This document shows, piece after piece, positions 62,500-64,000 of a stretch of 64,000 nt of DNA; the stretch's first letter is position 1; each line of letters begins with the position of its first letter. The translations under genes and the position numbers were made by a program. Below the pieces are notes generated by a model. That model had not been told where the DNA came from and made no database searches. It was given only the letters and a program-made list of their open reading frames with translations. This DNA comes from Bisbaumannia salifodinae (lineage in GTDB: Bacteria; Pseudomonadota; Gammaproteobacteria; Pseudomonadales; Halomonadaceae): assembly GCF_039522585.1 (NCBI RefSeq), contig NZ_BAAADR010000010.1; one strand, written 5' to 3'.

Positions 62500-63581
62500 C
62501 CGCCCAGGCCCTGCCCCAGACCGAGACGCCTACCGAGACCCGAAGCCAGGCAACACGTCCGTCGGCCCAGGAGAATGCCCCGCTGCTGGAGATCCGCGGC
62601 CTGCGCAAGCGCTTCGATCTCTCCGGCGACTTCCTCGAACAGCTGCGCTTCAAGGGCGGCCGCCTGGTGCGCCATCAGGAGTTCGTGCATGCCATCAACG
62701 GCGTGGACCTGAGTATCCGGCGCGGCGAGGCGCTCTGCGTGGTCGGCGAGTCCGGCTGCGGCAAGTCCACGGTGGCGCGCACCGTGATGGGGCTGCTCTC
62801 GCCCAGCGCCGGGGAGATCCACTACGACGGGACGCGCATCGATGATCTCTCGCCCAAGGCGCTGCTGCCCTATCGCAAGCGCATGCAGATGATCTTCCAG
62901 AACCCCTACGCCTCGCTGAATCCGCGCATGACGATTCAGCAGACCCTGGAGGAGCCGATCCGCCTGCACCACCCCGACTGGTCCCGCGACCGGGTCACGG
63001 CCAAGGTGCGCGAGGTGATGGCCTCGGTGGGCGTCGACCCGGAATGGGGCGCGCGCTTCGGCCACGAGTTCTCCGGCGGCCAACGCCAACGCATCGCCAT
63101 CGCCCGCGCCCTGGCCGTGGATCCGGAATTTATCGTCGCCGACGAGCCGATCTCGGCGCTGGACGTGTCCATTCAGGCCCAGGTGCTCAACCTGCTGATG
63201 GATGCCCAGCAGGAGCGCCACCTCACCTACCTGTTCATTACCCATGACCTGGCGGTGGTGGAGCACTTCGGCACCCGCGTCGCGGTGATGTACCTGGGCA
63301 CCGTCTGCGAGGTGGCGCCGACCCGGACCCTGTTCGCCACGCCCCGCCACCCCTATACCCAGGCGCTGCTCTCGGCGATCCCGCGCCTGGAGGACGACCG
63401 GCCCCAGCCGATTCGCCTGACCGGCGAGGTGCCGACCCCGGTGAACCTGCCCTCCGGCTGCGTCTTCCATGGGCGCTGTCCCCATGCCGAACCCCGCTGC
63501 CGGCGTGAGGTACCCCGGCTGCGTCCCCAGGACGATGGTGGCCAGGTGGCCTGTCATGCGGTGGAGGAAGGACGCCTGTAG
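62496..63581 (+). CDS. ABC transporter ATP-binding protein (DppF-like)
   Basis: The 361-residue ATPase has Walker A GESGCGKSTV, signature FSGGQRQRI, Walker B FIVADEPIS and the C-terminal SGCVFHGRCPHAEPRC motif. A polar N-terminal leader of about 28 residues precedes the fold. It is the last gene of the importer operon. The frame is open farther upstream, but ATG 62496 is coupled to the preceding gene. Confidence 0.93.
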   Translation: MTAQALPQTETPTETRSQATRPSAQENAPLLEIRGLRKRFDLSGDFLEQLRFKGGRLVRHQEFVHAINGVDLSIRRGEALCVVGESGCGKSTVARTVMGLLSPSAGEIHYDGTRIDDLSPKALLPYRKRMQMIFQNPYASLNPRMTIQQTLEEPIRLHHPDWSRDRVTAKVREVMASVGVDPEWGARFGHEFSGGQRQRIAIARALAVDPEFIVADEPISALDVSIQAQVLNLLMDAQQERHLTYLFITHDLAVVEHFGTRVAVMYLGTVCEVAPTRTLFATPRHPYTQALLSAIPRLEDDRPQPIRLTGEVPTPVNLPSGCVFHGRCPHAEPRCRREVPRLRPQDDGGQVACHAVEEGRL

Positions 63582-63671
63582 ACACGACTGTAGAGAAACA
63601 GGCGTCTCAATGGCAAAATTCACTGCCTGACTAGACAAATCCAACAATATTTTCGATAAATCTGGTGAACC

Positions 63672-64000
63672 ATGGAAATTCGCTGGCTGGAAGACTTTGT
63701 CGCCCTGGCCCGCACCCGGCACTTCTCCCGGGCCGCGGAGGAGCGTAATGTCACCCAGCCCACCTTCTCGCGACGCATCAAGCTGCTGGAAGAGGAGATG
63801 GGCACCACCCTGGTCAATCGCCAGACCCTGCCCCTCTCCCTGACCCCGGCCGGCGAGGAATTCCTGCGTCTCTGCGAGCAGGTCACGCAACGGGTGCAGG
63901 ATACCCGGGAGCGGCTCTCGCGCCTCGCCGAGGCCCAGGCCAACCGCTTGCGGCTGGCGGCGCCCCAGAGCCTGCTCTCCCACTTCCTGCCGGAGTGGCT
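63672..64000 (+). CDS. LysR-family regulator, truncated at the window edge
   Basis: About 109 N-terminal residues are visible. They include the LysR helix-turn-helix (FSRAAEERNVTQPTFSRRI, about 19-37, then KLLEEEMGTTL) and the start of the linker helix. The frame runs off the right edge. It follows the importer genes on the same strand after a 90-base gap and might regulate them. Confidence 0.88.
   Translation, partial: MEIRWLEDFVALARTRHFSRAAEERNVTQPTFSRRIKLLEEEMGTTLVNRQTLPLSLTPAGEEFLRLCEQVTQRVQDTRERLSRLAEAQANRLRLAAPQSLLSHFLPEW

Overview
The window reads as the chromosome of a moderately halophilic gammaproteobacterium of the Halomonas type. The evidence is high-GC coding DNA with gammaproteobacterial core genes (tusDCBE, cvrA/nhaP2, nfuA, metH, zur, moeA/moaB, patZ-like) and a complete ectoine operon ectABC. 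The genus is inferred from gene content and not proven.

Layout. 1-4131: end of a YhhQ-type queuosine-precursor transporter, an alpha/beta hydrolase, a NMT1/ThiY-like binding protein and a K+/H+ antiporter. 4245-9985: an AT-rich 5.7-kb integrated mobile element in the 3' end of a tRNA-Ser(UGA) gene. It has a 17-bp direct repeat at each end, a tyrosine integrase, paired arm-type repeats, two unknown exported or membrane proteins, a ColE1-like mobilization cassette (oriT-like site, MobC-like protein, HEN-type relaxase, nested coiled-coil gene), a RepL-like winged-helix protein with its own control region, and a 59-codon gene. 9969-15629: tRNA-Ser, a Nudix protein, yccA, tusDCBE, acpH-like, moeA, moaB and a DUF1244 protein. 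15719-24885: a respiratory formate dehydrogenase locus, with eight leftward genes (DUF3305, DUF3306, polyferredoxin-like protein, TorD-like chaperone, Tat-target peptide, alpha, beta, gamma) and fdhD divergent.

24900-38700: an APC permease with an XRE-cupin regulator, a class II histone-deacetylase-like enzyme divergent from a PatZ-type acetyltransferase, pdxH preceded by a five-copy 57-bp tandem repeat, wrbA/arsC-like genes, smrA, a sulfite reductase pair and a MATE transporter. 38718-48725: metH, nfuA, a KfrA-like coiled-coil protein divergent from a XerC-like recombinase, sufE, small regulators, yidD, hisI and zur. 48869-55144: an ATP-grasp ligase / inactive transglutaminase / retropepsin-like protease triad directly downstream of ectABC, which together look like an osmoadaptation neighbourhood. 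55400-64000: glutathione reductase, beta-carbonic anhydrase, a five-gene peptide-type ABC importer and a truncated LysR regulator.

The most noteworthy region is the tRNA-Ser element. It joins a plasmid-like replication protein and a ColE1-type mob cassette to a chromosomal integrase, and it gives the target tRNA a replacement terminator. Other structure includes two cases where the 3' end of a coding sequence (moaB and the ATP-grasp gene) is duplicated just beyond its stop codon, and several short tandem repeats in leaders.
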